A DNA stretch of 64,000 nucleotides from assembly GCA_025267735.1 (NCBI GenBank), contig CM046299.1:31511987-31575986 (forward strand), given 5' to 3'. The notes under the pieces were generated by a model. That model had not been told where the DNA came from. It was given only the letters and a program-made list of their open reading frames with translations, and searched no databases. The stretch comes from Mactra quadrangularis. Its lineage: Eukaryota > Mollusca > Bivalvia > Venerida > Mactridae. The translations under genes were made by a program, and so were the position numbers. Positions 12,186 through 23,678 of this stretch are shown piece after piece (within the stretch, counting starts at the first letter, position 1; each line of letters begins with the position of its first letter).

Positions 12186-12680
12186 ATTTTGGCGGTTTTT
12201 ATTTGTTTGGGTCGTCAGACCAAACAAATAATGGTAGCGAAATTTCAGACCCGAATGCTGTTAATTGCAAATGCCGAAAGTAGTCCGCTTTTTTGAAGCA
12301 GTTACTTCCCTTTACATGGACATTAACGCCGAAAAATTCAGGGGAGATCACTGCGTGAAGATTGTCAAATGGACTGGTCTCCTGCGAACCATAATAGGAC
12401 AGGGAACCAGATTAATTGTCAAATAACAGGCGCATTAATTTTCAAATCTGCTCAGGGAAGAAAATATAGTTCCCGATTGGTCGAAGATTTCTAATATTGT
12501 GCAATTCTGTAACATTTCCGCAAATTACTGGTAATATATTTAAATAATTTTGATTAAACGCACGTCAATATCGAACTCTTCAATTAAAAGGCGTTCGTCT
12601 ATGGGTTAGTTTATATAACAAATTCAATTTGTTACGTGATCAAACCACGCTGAAGAGTCAACAGAACAACCCACGGAGAA
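12186..12680 (+). repeat. Dispersed repeat with a conserved hairpin head (copy 1)
   Basis: It opens with TTTTTATTTGTTTGGGTCGT and CAGACCAAACAAA, which fold into a stem of about 11 bp with one bulge around the loop GTCA. After that come AATTTCAGACCC and AAAGTAGTCCGC. A second, diverged copy at 62820-63110 keeps the same order of words. The body also contains AACAGGCGCATTAATT and GATTGGTCGAAGATT. There is no coding capacity, and its transposition class is not known to me. Confidence 0.5.
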
Positions 12681-13339
12681 GAAAGGTTTGTTAATAAAAT
12701 TTCATGCAATATTTATTATACATTATCGTTTGTTGGTATTATTTATAAACAAGAAATATATGTAAAGTTGATTTCACATAACAAACCAGTTTGTGACAGT
12801 GATTATATTACTTATTTAAACTTAAAAAAATTATGTTGACCATATTATTAATATAAATATACTGTTATACTTGTTGTAAGATATGTTGGATATAATAATG
12901 TTATTTTTTTGCATGTTTAGATATAGGATACTTTTTTGTATGTTTAGATAAGTTTTAATATATTGAAATGTTACATTATTTCCAGTTCATTAAAATATAA
13001 ATTTATAACCCTGTGTCATTGTTTCTTGAATTTATAGCATCTATATTACATTTATATCTCATTGTTTCCACACAACCTTCACCTTTCTGATATTCCGAGA
13101 CCCAAACAAATTCAGCGTCTTCTGTGCTTTGATTAAATCGAGCATGGATTAGTATTGGAAGATAGCCTTCACACCGCCAAATATTGACCCCTCTAATATA
13201 TAAACATTAAAAAAAACGGCAATATTTGCATCCGCTAATACATGTATAAAGACGTATAGTACATGAAGTACATGAACTATTGTAGTCTGAAAATGGTCTG
13301 TTTTGGTAATGTTTTCATTTTTATGAATTGCCCAACTTT

Positions 13340-13552
13340 AGGCCACAACAAATAGATCATGTGTTCTATGGATTCGCTCACACCTTAATTTTGATGGTTT
13401 TTACAAAAATATTTGTCTTTCATTGCTCGCTCATAAAAATTTCTTCAAACCGCTATATAAAGCAACTGAATTAAGATTTTTTTAAATCTTCGCTCGCTCG
13501 CCCCATTATTTTAGAAAAATCCATAGAACTCATCATCAATTTGTTTTGGCCT
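13340..13552. mobile_element. MITE, copy 1 of a GGCC-ended family
   Basis: The terminal inverted repeats of about 35 bp run inward from AGGCCACAACAAATAGATCA and from the complementary right end at 13518-13552, sharing GTTCTATGGATT. Between them the element has TTCGCTCGCTCG-type and AAACCGCTATA words. A second copy is at 51293-51514. It has no open frame, so it would need a transposase in trans. The flanks end in TTA/TTAA, which makes the exact target duplication unclear. Confidence 0.75.
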
Positions 13553-13749
13553 TAACATGAGAATTTACAGACAGGGTTGAACTTGTAGGGATGAGGAACA
13601 CATTTTTTTATTGATTTTTGTGGACATTTATTTTAAAATGCCATACAACAAAGTTTTTGAAAATAGTAAAATTATAAATAATAGCATAAAAAACGTCTCG
13701 AACTCTGTGTCCTTGAGATGTTTGTTGTCTAAGTAAATTCACTAAATTG

Positions 13750-15160
13750 TGTTGCTGTTTTATTTAAAAGGATTTGATTGCTTGGGTACGATTCAAAATA
13801 TAAAAAAGAAAGTGCTTCCCAAAACTTCGTGTCTATCAAATTTAGAAACGATATATCTTGGGTACGAATCAACAAGAATCGTCCCAAAATAATTTCGTAA
13901 CCGGCCAAGTTTGGGTCAGAAATATTTTTGGGTTCATCCAAAAACCGGAATATATTTCGTAACCGGAAAAAATTTGGTTCTAAATATCTTTGAGACAAAT
14001 CCAAAGTAAACAAAAATTCGTCCCCTAAATATTTCATAGCCGAATAAAGTTGGGAACAAAATTTCTTGGGTTTAATCAAAATCAAAACAAATTATTCGTC
14101 CCCAAGTATTTTTGTAACCGAAAAAAAAACACGGGGACGAATAAAAAAAAGATTCACCCCATATACTTTCGTTACCAGAAAAATGTGTATGAAATTTTCC
14201 GGGCGATTTAAACCTAAACAAAGATTCGTCCAAAATATTTTTCTTGAAGGTAAAAGTTTGGTTCGAAATTTCTTGGAGCGGAATCAAAATTTAAACCAAG
14301 ATTCGCACCCCTTGAAATTTCTCGGGACAAATCTTAATGTAAACATAGGTTCATCCCCAGAATTTTTCGTAACGGGAAAAAAGTTAGGTACGAAATTTCT
14401 CGGGACGAATCAAAATGTAGACAAAGATTTGTTTCCAAATATTTCGCGATGGGAAAAATTGGGCTCTCAATTTTCTCGGGACGTATCAAAATGTAATCAT
14501 AGATTCACCCCTTAAAATTCAAGTAACCGGAAAAATGTTGAGTGCGAATTTTCTTTGGTACGAATCAAAACGTAAACAAAGATTCGTTTACAAATATTTT
14601 CTAAACCGGAAAAAATGTGGGGTACGAAATTTCTCGTAACGAATCAAAAAGTAAAACAGATTCGTTCCAACTTTTTTTGTTTGCCGGAAAAAATGGCTAA
14701 GAAATTTCTTGGGGACTAATCATAGTGTAAAAGAAGATTTGTTCTCAAATATTTCGTAACCGAAAAAAGTTGGGTACTTAATTTCTTGGAACAAATCAAA
14801 ATGTTAACAAAGATTCGTCCCCAACATTTTTCGTAGCCGATAAAAAATGAGTAGGAAACTTCTCGGGACGATTCAGAATGTAAACAAATATGCTCCCCCC
14901 CCTTCATAAGTATTCTTTATTTACCTGAAATAAATAGGTACGAACTACTTAGAGGCTAATCTAAATGTAAACACGGACTCGTTCCCCCAAAAAAATTCGT
15001 AACGGAAAAATGTTGAATACGAAACCTCTCGAGGACGAATCAAACTGTAAACAAAGATTCGTCCCGAATAATTTGTAACTGGAAAAGGTTACCAAATTTC
15101 AAGTGACGAATCAAAATGCCATAATACGTATGGGCGAATCTTTGTTTCCATTAGGTTTTT
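13750..15160 (+). repeat. Diverged minisatellite of ~77-78-bp units (about 18 copies)
   Basis: AAAGATTCGTCCCCAAATAT, TTCGTAACCGGAAAAA, GTTGGGTACGAAATTTCTCG and GGACGAATCAAAATGTAAAC follow each other repeatedly. Clear unit marks lie at about 14223, 14300, 14425, 14502, 14580, 14659, 14734, 14811 and 15055. Because the unit is close to 26 codons, frames of 118 and 149 codons stay open across several units (13729-14085 on -, 14066-14515 on +). Unit-to-unit indels and the absence of exon borders argue against coding. Confidence 0.85.
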
Positions 15161-15169
15161 CATTATTTC

Positions 15170-18100
15170 ATTTTTCGTAATTACTTTAATATTATATTTT
15201 TATAAACCTAACTACATATTGAAAAAATGTACTTTATAAGTGATACAATACTTGAATGATAAATTACATATAGAAAATTTATTATAAATTAAATTAACCC
15301 TTTAAGGCCATTAGACAACGAGTTTAAAGTTTTCTGTGGAGAATGAAGTCGTCTGATTCCTGTAGTGGTAACTAAGAACAGAACAATATTTATTTTATTT
15401 ATTTATCACATTACATTACATATATGTATCAAAATGCATACATACATATGTAAAAGGTAACAATCGAACTAGAAATCGTGTTTACTATTTATTGGGAAAT
15501 AAAGTTATTTAACACTTTATTGGGAAAGACTAAAAAAAGGGTTGGAGATTTGCGCACGTGGAACGCTTGGGAGTTAATTCTTGAGATCATCAAAGAAATG
15601 TGATTCTAGATTACAATATTACAAAGTTTTGTATACTTCAGGTCAGTGAATTTCTAAAATCAAAATAAGAGCAAGGTGTGGAAGTATGACAAAGTATACG
15701 AAATGGATTAATGATAGACAGCCTTAAAAATTCCATGGTTGCAAGGTGCATAATCGAATTCACGGCCCATGATCCCGCCGGAACATCCACCAGCGTGAGC
15801 GTCTGCGCATTACATCAATTATTCAACCATTTGTGTCATATAGTAGCCAAGTACTGTGCACGCATTTGGAACAACCTCAGCGTTCTTTTACGAAGATATT
15901 CCTCAGATTTCAAAAAAGTAGGAATACAACCAGGTAATAAATCCCAGCAAATAACTCGCTGACAAGTAGTTCTATTATTGTTTAAACATGGACGTGTAAA
16001 GTAAATGTTATCTGACATTGCGCCAACTTCTTGATGATGTATATAATGTTTTTCATGTGTTATTTATATCATTTGCTGTTTTTAATGTATATATGTATAT
16101 ACTGTCTTTCTTCATCGTCATTTATATTTTAATAAATGACATATTCAATCTCATCACTCTTTGTCATTCTATGTGTTTTATTTTATATTTTGCTATAAAC
16201 TGGCTGCATCAAGAACGAGCTGCTGAAAATGACATGACCACTTCAGCTCTGTTTACCACTGTGACAAAGGTTGTGGATATAAATGTTATCTGACATTTTG
16301 CCCGCTATTCTGCTAATTAGCTACACAACAATATTAAGAAGTCATAATAATAGCAAATTCAATATTTACTGTTTATTTTTGTCTTTGTTTGTAAATCGCG
16401 CTTTATCGGAAGCTTTCGACAAAATACAATGAATAAAAAGTTAGCAGACGCAGCAGAAACAGCTGTTTTTGTCTACAATTTGTTTTCAAACTAATATTCG
16501 GGAATAACTTGCGTCTTCTCATTTCACAGCAAAAATCGAACGAAAAAGTCATGTTGAAAAAAATCAAACATCTCACATACTCATATCGTTTAGAAAAACT
16601 AGATAAGAGATTTTCATACTGTTATACAGTTGAAGTGAGCTTGAAACATATTTAAAGACACTGAAAACATGCCATCTTGGTTTCTTGTCTTTAAAAGTGA
16701 CAAATTCTTTCTTTCAGAAATATTAAAAATTGTGTACATTTTTATCTAGATTTTCTCGTCATTTTGTGTTGTATGTTGCCTAACAATTATTAAGTGTAAA
16801 TAACATCTCAAAATTAGAATGCTCTCTTTCTAATGAAATACATGTAATTAAGTCGTAATAATTTTAGTTTAAAATATTCACTAATCTTATTGACGGCACT
16901 TAGTATTCACGTCATCTCTTGTCTTTACTTCAAAGTGCTTCAGACATTTTTCCATTCAAGTGGAATATATTTCTTGTCCAAACTTAAGGGTGAAAAACAT
17001 GCCGATTTTTTATTCCTTATACGCAAAATCTCACGTGAACTGATTACAATGTATAGGGATCATGCATCCGGTGGCCCATGTTTGAAGATTCTTGGTCTGT
17101 ATGTGATCATTTCCATGAACAAAATAAATATTTACTTTACAAATGTTTACCTATTCTTTGGATGAAATTTAAGTGTGTGAAAGTATACGTTTACTTAAAC
17201 ATCCTCGTTTGATATTTAGTTTGATTGAATACATACACACAATACTTGAGAAACTAAACAACTTCAGATATAACACAGATGCTCATTTCAGTGAAGTTTT
17301 TTTTGTCAAAAGTTGAATTTCACATAATTAGTGCATTTTACTGTTTATCACTAAGCGAAGTATATTTCAGCTATAACGTCACAAACATGTAAATTAACAA
17401 AAATATTTTTCAATGTGGTCTTTAGAATGTGAGACCAGAGAAGAAATTAAAGTTATGAAATTTACGTTACATATTTTGAGGTCTAATACAAAGATTTGTT
17501 CCTAAACAGGTGGTACTGGAAGTTTTGGAAATCGAGTTTTAGAGGCGTACATTCACAAAAAAATTCGACCGTCGACAAGGGACACCCTTCCCGTACCCAC
17601 TCTATCTGCGGCCCCAATATTGATCCTTCTTACGCGCCTGAGATCTACACGTATATCCATTATTGAAGCACAAACAGACATATCTTGGATTTGTTATTTA
17701 ATAGAATCATGAACACACTAGATATATTGGAATTGTTTGGGGAAAGAAAAGTATTAGTTAATTAATCTAATCCTTTTTTGCCGGTAGTCTTTTAGTCGCT
17801 TTTACAAATTGGGCAGTTTTTTACAAAGTTAGACTTAACTAATATTACTTTAAGTAAGATTAAGATTATTCCAGTTTTAAGACTGAGAAAGTTCGAATGT
17901 AACATTGATTTCTAAAACTGAAAGTACAACGAAATTCTGTGCGGGTATTAATGTACGGAATCACCCGAGCGGCTTACCGAGTGACGTCACGGGAATTTTG
18001 TATTTTAACCTCAATTGAAATGATAATTTGACCATTTAGTCTTTACAGACTTGATAATTTGCCCTGCGTTTAATTTTTAGAGATCAGCTAACATAAATTT

Positions 18101-18220
18101 CTTGTTCAATAACGGTCAATTTCTAAAGATGCATTCTGATTGGTCGAGATTCGTGAGTGAAACTTTTTCGTGCGTTGTATTGAAATCTTAACAATAGTGT
18201 TACGTGAATGTTTTGTTTGA
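15170..18220. other. Mostly AT-rich DNA; a few unexplained open frames and a CRE-like site
   Basis: Open frames at 15711-15962, 16018-16293 and 16890-17165 lack recognisable domains. The words GTTATCTGACATT recur at about 16007 and 16285, flanking one of them. A less AT-rich patch at about 17520-17640 is probably a fragment of an old repeat. No gene is supported. Confidence 0.4.
17982..17989. promoter_or_regulatory. Perfect CRE palindrome TGACGTCA, with an inverted CCAAT 150 bp away
   Basis: GTGACGTCAC is a perfect 10-bp palindrome containing the consensus site of CREB/ATF bZIP factors. An inverted CCAAT box (ATTGG at 18139-18143) follows. No transcription unit starts nearby, so this may be a chance match or part of a repeat. 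Confidence 0.25.
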
Positions 18221-18450
18221 GCCGCTGCCGTGGCTTAGTGGTTAGCATGTCTGACTTCGAATCCGGAGATCGCGGGTTCGAGCCCGGTCGCGGTAGGTCA
18301 TACCCTATACATGAGTTGTCGGCCTCGTGGTAGGATAAGTTAGTACTGGTGATAGAAAAGTGTCCAGGAAACCTATAGCAGGAAGAGCTGGTCGTCGTAT
18401 ATTTGACCTAAATATGTGTTGAATATGACATTAAAAAGCAAAAAAAAAAC
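18221..18450 (+). mobile_element. tRNA-derived SINE
   Basis: The head (18221 to about 18300) has an internal RNA polymerase III promoter: an A box TGGCTTAGTGGTTAGCA and a B box GGGTTCGAGCCC, spaced as in a tRNA. A non-tRNA body of about 130 bp follows, and the element ends in AAAAAGCAAAAAAAAAAC, as expected for a SINE copied by a LINE reverse transcriptase. The anticodon-arm region does not give a clean cloverleaf, and the tail rules out an ordinary tRNA gene. Target-site duplications were not clear. Confidence 0.85.
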
Positions 18451-19189
18451 ATAACAATAAAAAATGTATTGTTGTTTTGAAGGGACGGTGTTGGTTTTTA
18501 TACGTCAGGTAAAGCTCGCACCTGCAAAATCAGTCGTTTGGATACATTCATAGAGGTAAGACATTTTGAAATTTTGAATTTTCGATTGGATTTTATTGCA
18601 TTTAAGTGCTTGCTAATTAAATTTCTGGAGGATGAAATGGCCACGAGTCGTGCAAACTAGTTTTCTATTGTATTTGTAAATGAAACTTGAAGTGGGATCA
18701 GTCTAGTGAGTTTAAATTGTTTCTCAATTCAATGATGCGAGGCTGGATTGGCTCTATATGAAGAACCACAGTGTTATGAGAGTACCCTGTGATAATACTG
18801 GATGTTAAGATATTTTACAAACATTTGTGTTACAACGTGTTTTAAGGTGATGATCGATATGTACGATTATGAAAATGCTTGTACGTTCATGTGGCTGGAT
18901 TTGTACAGGTCAGTCACGTTCTAATTTAGATATGACCATGTATACATGTATACCGACTCTGTGTAGTTACAGCGTATTTATATGATTATGAAATCAATCT
19001 GATTGAATAAGTCTACAAGTAAAAAAATGCTGCTAAATGCAGCAAAGTGATTGTCACGGCAAACAAAAAAAGAATTATTAAGTATAATCTAAAGGTAACT
19101 CAAAAAAGCATTATATTGAATTGTCATGTTAAGGTTTTTCAGTAATAAAAAGGTAACTTGTTCTAAAAGTTTTCCTGGTCATATGTAAC

Positions 19190-19266
19190 ATTCTCGTTCC
19201 CAGAGCCTAGTAAGATTCTCGATACTAGTTAGATCGAGAATCTTGATAACCTTGGGGTACGAGAAT
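19190..19266. repeat. 77-bp palindrome
   Basis: Arms of about 33 bp run inward from ATTCTCGT and meet at AGATTCTCGAT / ATCGAGAATCT around the loop ACTAGTTAG. The outer parts have several mismatches; the inner 11 bp are perfect. Confidence 0.7.
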
Positions 19267-20708
19267 AGTCTGGATCTAGACACCATCTTTATGCCGACAG
19301 GATGTTTGGTTTCTGTTGGATTTATTTCCAGTAATCCGTATTTGCATGACGCTTAAAAAGATCGGCAAAAGGGAAAACATAGTCTTTCAGAACTTAAGCT
19401 ATTTACATGACATATCGCTTCTGTTCAGTCAAGTGCTCCTTACATTGCGGATCTGTCCTTACCAATCCGTGTGACTATTGGTTCCCAGAAGTGATCTGTA
19501 TAATAGGGGGCGATCGTTGGTCTCCGGGCAAATTGAAAATCAAAGTACATAAAAAGAGACATTTAAACCGCAACAGCTACTTCCCAAGAACAAAACATGA
19601 CGTAACCGGTCTAAGACGTTTGCGTAAAGGTGTGTCATACTATGAGATAGTTCGTCCACAGATTAGCCCATACCGAACTGTCCAGAAGCAGTAGGATGTT
19701 GATTTGCTATACAAAATATTTTATCTCTGTATACTGCCAACCCCTCTCTTGAGTGTTTCAGGCAGGATTAAGTGCTTGTCGAAAAACGATAAATTAAGAA
19801 AAAAAAGTTTTGGCAGGAACAGTGAGAAACAGATATCAACCGATTTGCAGGCCAGGATTTTGTATTATACAAAAGTATAACTGTCATTGATCGATATTTT
19901 GTTCGATACGGAAACGATCGATCCGATATATCTATCGAACCTACAATACCGGTATTCGATATACATCGAATACTAGTGTAAAGCCCTTGTACTAGGTAAT
20001 ACCCTACGCTCCCCTCGCAGCTCAGTGAACACATTACATTCACCCGCTGCTTTAAAACGTGTTGAATTACAAGTTTAAGCATTTCCAAAAATGCTTGAAT
20101 CGCCGTTTAGCCGTGTATACTCCTTAGAGTAAAAACATACAAGCAATATGCGCTAGCGTTTTATACCGTCTTAAGTATAATTATTTTAGAATACAATAAT
20201 TATAGCGTGCCCATGCAGCAACGTGTTCAGTTACCTTGAACATTCCGTAACGGAAGAATCGGAACAACTTACCCAATTGACAGCTCAATCCGAGACGACT
20301 CAATATCATACTAAAGGAATATAGTTGTCACAACTTTGTGTTGAGTATTGCACGGGTTGAGTTGTCTTCGGGTTGAGTTCTCCCGTATCATTAACGTTAG
20401 CTAACAGTAGAGTTACTGAACACGGGGCTGGTAAAGATATGTAAAACCAGTGAGTCTATTTATAGAATACCAGATATTAGCGCGCCCTATGTAAAACCAT
20501 TGATTTAGATTCGCACACGTTTATATATTGATATAGGTATTTTCGGAAATTCAAGCAGGTAACCCAACAAAACATGGCTTCGACGAGCCTATTCACGCGC
20601 CCCTTATTTGACTTTACGACGTCCATTTTTTCATCATATGACCTCAAATGCATCGTTTTGATTGGCTTTAGGCAACCGGTGTTGACTACAAAATGCTCAA
20701 ATCTTGAT

Positions 20709-20732
20709 AATTGTCTATATCGCCGGTCCAAC
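20709..20732. repeat. Perfect GC-rich hairpin (10-bp stem, 4-base loop)
   Basis: ATCGCCGGTC and GACCGGCGAT flank the loop CAAC. It stands out in AT-rich DNA and resembles the terminal hairpins of small rolling-circle elements, but no CTRR end was found beside it. Confidence 0.6.
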
Positions 20733-21149
20733 GACCGGCGATAATGATATTGACCTTTACTAAGAGTCTATAAACGGCCCTTGAAAGTTTACCAAATTCC
20801 AGTATAGCTGGAAAACTTTATACGCATTTGTGTTGGTTGAGTGTGTAAACAACGCCTTATATGGTATTATCATACTAGTGACGAATGCAACCTGGTATTA
20901 CGTCATATATAGCGTGGCTACACTTTGTAATCAAGTTCAATAAGTTGCTCTATGTTTATAGGTGAAAAATCAGAGATGCACGTTTAAAAAAATCAATGGT
21001 TACTTTCATTTTTGTTAATTTCCCGTTATCTAACTTGTGCAAAACTGTCCAACATCTTTGATTTTCGACATTTTGATATTACAGGTATGAGAATTAGTTG
21101 CATCTATTTTTTAGAAAATCACGAGACAGTCATGCAATTTAAATGATAA

Positions 21150-21483
21150 CTAGATTGGAGCCCGTGCAAGCACGGGCTTTAGCAAACTCCTCACAGTGCT
21201 TAAGTCACGCTTTGCTACTTAATTATTGATTTGATAAAGGGAGATAACCGCTGCGGGGAGTTTGGTTTGACGTATCTATTTTTAGTTTTATCTATTTTTA
21301 GACACAAAAACCCATTTTTTGTTGATTTTTGGTAGTTTTTGCAAATATCAAGAGGCTTTGTCAAAAAAGAATTGTCAACTTGATATGCCGGTATATATGT
21401 GCTCCAGCGACAAACAAAAGATTTATTCAAAGCTGCGCAGTTTCTTCTACAAAACAGGAAACTCGCAAATTTAATAGTATAGA
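21150..21483 (-). mobile_element. Non-autonomous Helitron-like element, copy 1
   Basis: On the - strand it starts with TCTATACTATTAAATTTGCG (5' end at 21483) and ends with the hairpin GCCCGTGCTTGCACGGGC, eight bases and CTAG (3' end at 21150). The base before TC is A and the base after CTAG is T, as expected for rolling-circle insertion between A and T without a target duplication. It has no Rep/helicase frame, so it would rely on a full-length relative. Copies 2 and 3 are at 21574-21889 and 59285-59556. Confidence 0.85.
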
Positions 21484-21573
21484 TAACAATAGAAATATCA
21501 GTTTGCACGAAGTATTTTAGCAGAGGTAGAAAGTCAACGAGTGATGATCGTTCTTTGCGTATGTCGTCAGTAA

Positions 21574-21889
21574 TCTATACTATTAAATTTGCGAGTTTCC
21601 TGTTTTGTGGAAGAAACTGCGCAGCTTTGAATAAATATTTTGTTTGTCGCTGGAGCACCTATATACCGGCATATCAAGTTGACAATTCTTTTTGACAAAG
21701 CCTCTTGATATTTGCAAAAACTGCCAAAAATCAACAAAAATAGTAGGTTTTTTGTGTCTAAAAATAGTTCTAGATAAAACTAAAGATAGACACGTCAAAC
21801 CAAACTCCCCGCAGCGGTTATCTCCCTTTATCAACTTAAGCACTGTGAGGAGTTTGCTAAAGCCCGTGCTTGCACGGTCTCCCATCTAG
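21574..21889 (+). mobile_element. Non-autonomous Helitron-like element, copy 2 (head-to-head with copy 1)
   Basis: It begins TCTATACTATTAAATTTGCG after an A and ends with a slightly imperfect GCCCGTGC/GCACGG hairpin and CTAG before a T. It is about 18 bp shorter than copy 1, mainly because it lacks an AATTAAGTAGCAAAGCG-type stretch near the 3' end. The flank ATGTCGTCAGTA just before it is repeated at about 21957, suggesting insertion into a dispersed repeat. Confidence 0.85.
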
Positions 21890-21984
21890 TTTCTTATATA
21901 TTCTATATAGAATATTTTATAATTAATTAGTCACGATCGATTATCCTTCTTTGCGTATGTCGTCAGTATGTTTACTAAATCTAT

Positions 21985-22206
21985 TATCATACGAACGCCT
22001 CATTCGGAATTCCTCGGCCATTCGCTACGAATAACCTCGGACATATTTAGACGCCATTTTGGAAAAACCGGTGTTGAAGTAAACAAATACACGATCGTTA
22101 AGGCGATTACTGAAGTTTCAATTTTAGTCCGTAAATTTGAAATTACACATTTCAATGATACCGATGAACAATATTTGGTTCAATTTAAAACAAATAAATA
22201 TGTTTA
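21985..22206 (+). repeat. Copy of the CATTCGG/ACCGGTGTT dispersed family
   Basis: CATTCGGAATTCCTCGGCCA, AACCTCGGACATATTTAGAC, ACCGGTGTTGAAGTAAACAA and TTTTAGTCCGTAAATTTGAA appear in the same order as the pieces at 481-641 and 11215-11385. This is the most complete copy in the window. Confidence 0.6.
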
Positions 22207-22279
22207 GACAAAGATCTGTGTGTTCATTGTTATTGTTATGATGTCTATAAATAGTAACAAGGAGATGATAAAAACTACA

Positions 22280-22725
22280 GGTAACCGTTTGCTGGTTGGC
22301 AAGAAATGATAGCGAGTAAATACAATGAAAACACAGTAATTTTAAAATTGCAATTACTAAGTCATTTTTCATCAAACAATTTAGTATTTTATATCATTAG
22401 AAAGGTCTTGAAATTCATATTTTGAATATTTAAAAATTATTTGTCAAAAATGAATTGTTTTATATTAGCGAGTGTTTAAACCTAGTCCTTTAAACCGGCA
22501 AGAAAATAGTTCAAATGACAGGTTTAAATCATCTCGTATATTTTTTTTAATCACAATTTTGGCAATTTTCTTATATTTTAAAAATATGAATTTCAAAAGC
22601 TTTCTATCAATATAAATATCATAAAAATCGGCCAACAAATAAAAAAGTTATCTTGATTTAAAAATTCTGCTGCTCTCAAATGTATGTAAACATTGGTTTC
22701 TTTCTGCCAACCAGTAAATCAGCCA
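22280..22725. repeat. Degenerate foldback element
   Basis: The outer arms pair GTTTGCTGGTTGGCAAGAAA (about 22287-22306) with TTTCTTTCTGCCAACCAGTA (about 22698-22717). Inner arms pair AAAGGTCTTGAAATTCATAT (from 22400) with its inverted relative at about 22580-22605. The middle is AT-rich and non-coding. Confidence 0.6.
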
Positions 22726-22999
22726 AATATAGGTAGCAGGTGCTTGTGACGTCATCCGTAAACTGGTCTATACTACTAGAACTATTTTGTGTAACCGTTA
22801 CGTGCTTCGCCTCGCGTAGGTAGTAAAATCACAAAAATCCAGTAAAGACCCCCCACGAATCCTTCCGAGATTATTCGTTCATGAAAGGTCGAGGTGTTCC
22901 GAATGACTTACGCCTGTATACAATACATAATATGATTATAATTAGTCATGGTCTGATAATCCTTCTTTATCTTTGGTGTCAGTACATACGTCAGTATAG

Positions 23000-23099
23000 T
23001 TCCTTTGAACACTCCAGATCATTGAATAATGATCTATAAACAACAAAAACAAGACTTTTGTATAACGTGTATTTTAGCACTTGGGCTAGTGGCTATACT
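23000..23099 (-). repeat. Ngaro-like element: B2 repeat
   Basis: These 100 bases repeat B1 (23493-23592) almost exactly. Both begin TTCCTTTGAACACTCCAGAT and end CTAGTGGCTATACT on the + strand. This is the outer 3' end of the element. Confidence 0.9.
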
Positions 23100-23278
23100 A
23101 AACTATATATACATTACAAACTATTATATAAGTTGACAATTCCATGTGTTCAACAATATACTTCGTACAATACTTCAAATTGATAAGACGTATGGTAAAA
23201 CGTTCAAATTAGACATATACATCTCTTTCAATTAACACCTCACGACAAATTTGAAACCTTGTGTCTTAAAAACAAAAA
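23100..23278 (-). other. Unique DNA between A2 and B2
   Basis: It matches neither A nor B. In the textbook layout A2 and B2 adjoin, so these bases are either a family-specific 3' region or a later insertion. Confidence 0.5.
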
Positions 23279-23495
23279 TAAAAAATTTGTGAGTGTTCAG
23301 TACAGCCGCCCAAAGCTGAATGTCCTTTCAAATACTTTAGAATCGCACGATAATTTGTGCGATGAAACACGATGTTTCATTGGTTTATACTCTACATAAC
23401 AACTTTGAATTAACCAATCAAAGATCTTAACATGATATCAAAGGAAAATATTTTCCGCCTAATTCGCTTCGCTTAACCGGCAGAAAATACATTTC
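23279..23495 (-). repeat. Ngaro-like element: A2 repeat
   Basis: It matches A1 at a constant offset of 5013 bases over 217 bp with no difference that I could see. It contains the inverted pair CGATAATTTGTGCG and a CATCGTGTTTCATCG-like hairpin region. Its last three bases (TTC) are shared with the start of B1. Confidence 0.9.
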
Positions 23496-23592
23496 CTTTG
23501 AACACTCCAGATCATTGAATAATGATCTATAAACAACAAAAACAAGACTTTTGTATAACGTGTATTTTAGCACTTGGGCTAGTGGCTATACT
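23493..23592 (-). repeat. Ngaro-like element: B1 repeat
   Basis: Direct copy of B2. It lies immediately downstream of the recombinase frame and abuts A2, as the split-repeat model requires. Confidence 0.9.
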
Positions 23593-23678
23593 GAACTTAA
23601 AAGAACGGGCAACCATCCATCTATACGTTCGTACATGAAAATGCATATACTGTACTAAATTCAAAAATCATCCAATCA

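Larger units (their letters stand above)
18451..21149. other. No recognisable gene; small palindromes and repeat fragments
   Basis: It holds the hairpins listed at 19190 and 20709. At about 20005-20050 a piece around CTCGCAGCTCAGTGAACA is shared with 33700-33735. Open frames at 19407-19694 and 19768-20088 have no recognised domain. Confidence 0.4.

Noticed and set aside
16018..16293. Membrane protein gene of 91 codons
   Set aside because: Hydrophobicity follows from the T-rich DNA; there is no homology signal, and repeated GTTATCTGACATT words at both ends suggest repeat DNA.
18221..18300. Functional tRNA gene
   Set aside because: A and B boxes are good, but the arms do not pair cleanly, and a ~130-bp body with an A-rich tail follows, so it is a SINE.
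19407..19694. 95-codon basic protein
   Set aside because: The composition is less AT-rich, but I see no domain, splice border or repeat support.
21583..21885. 100-codon - strand gene (and mirror frames at 21215-21508)
   Set aside because: The frames run through the Helitron-like elements and recur in each copy; they carry no Rep or helicase motif.
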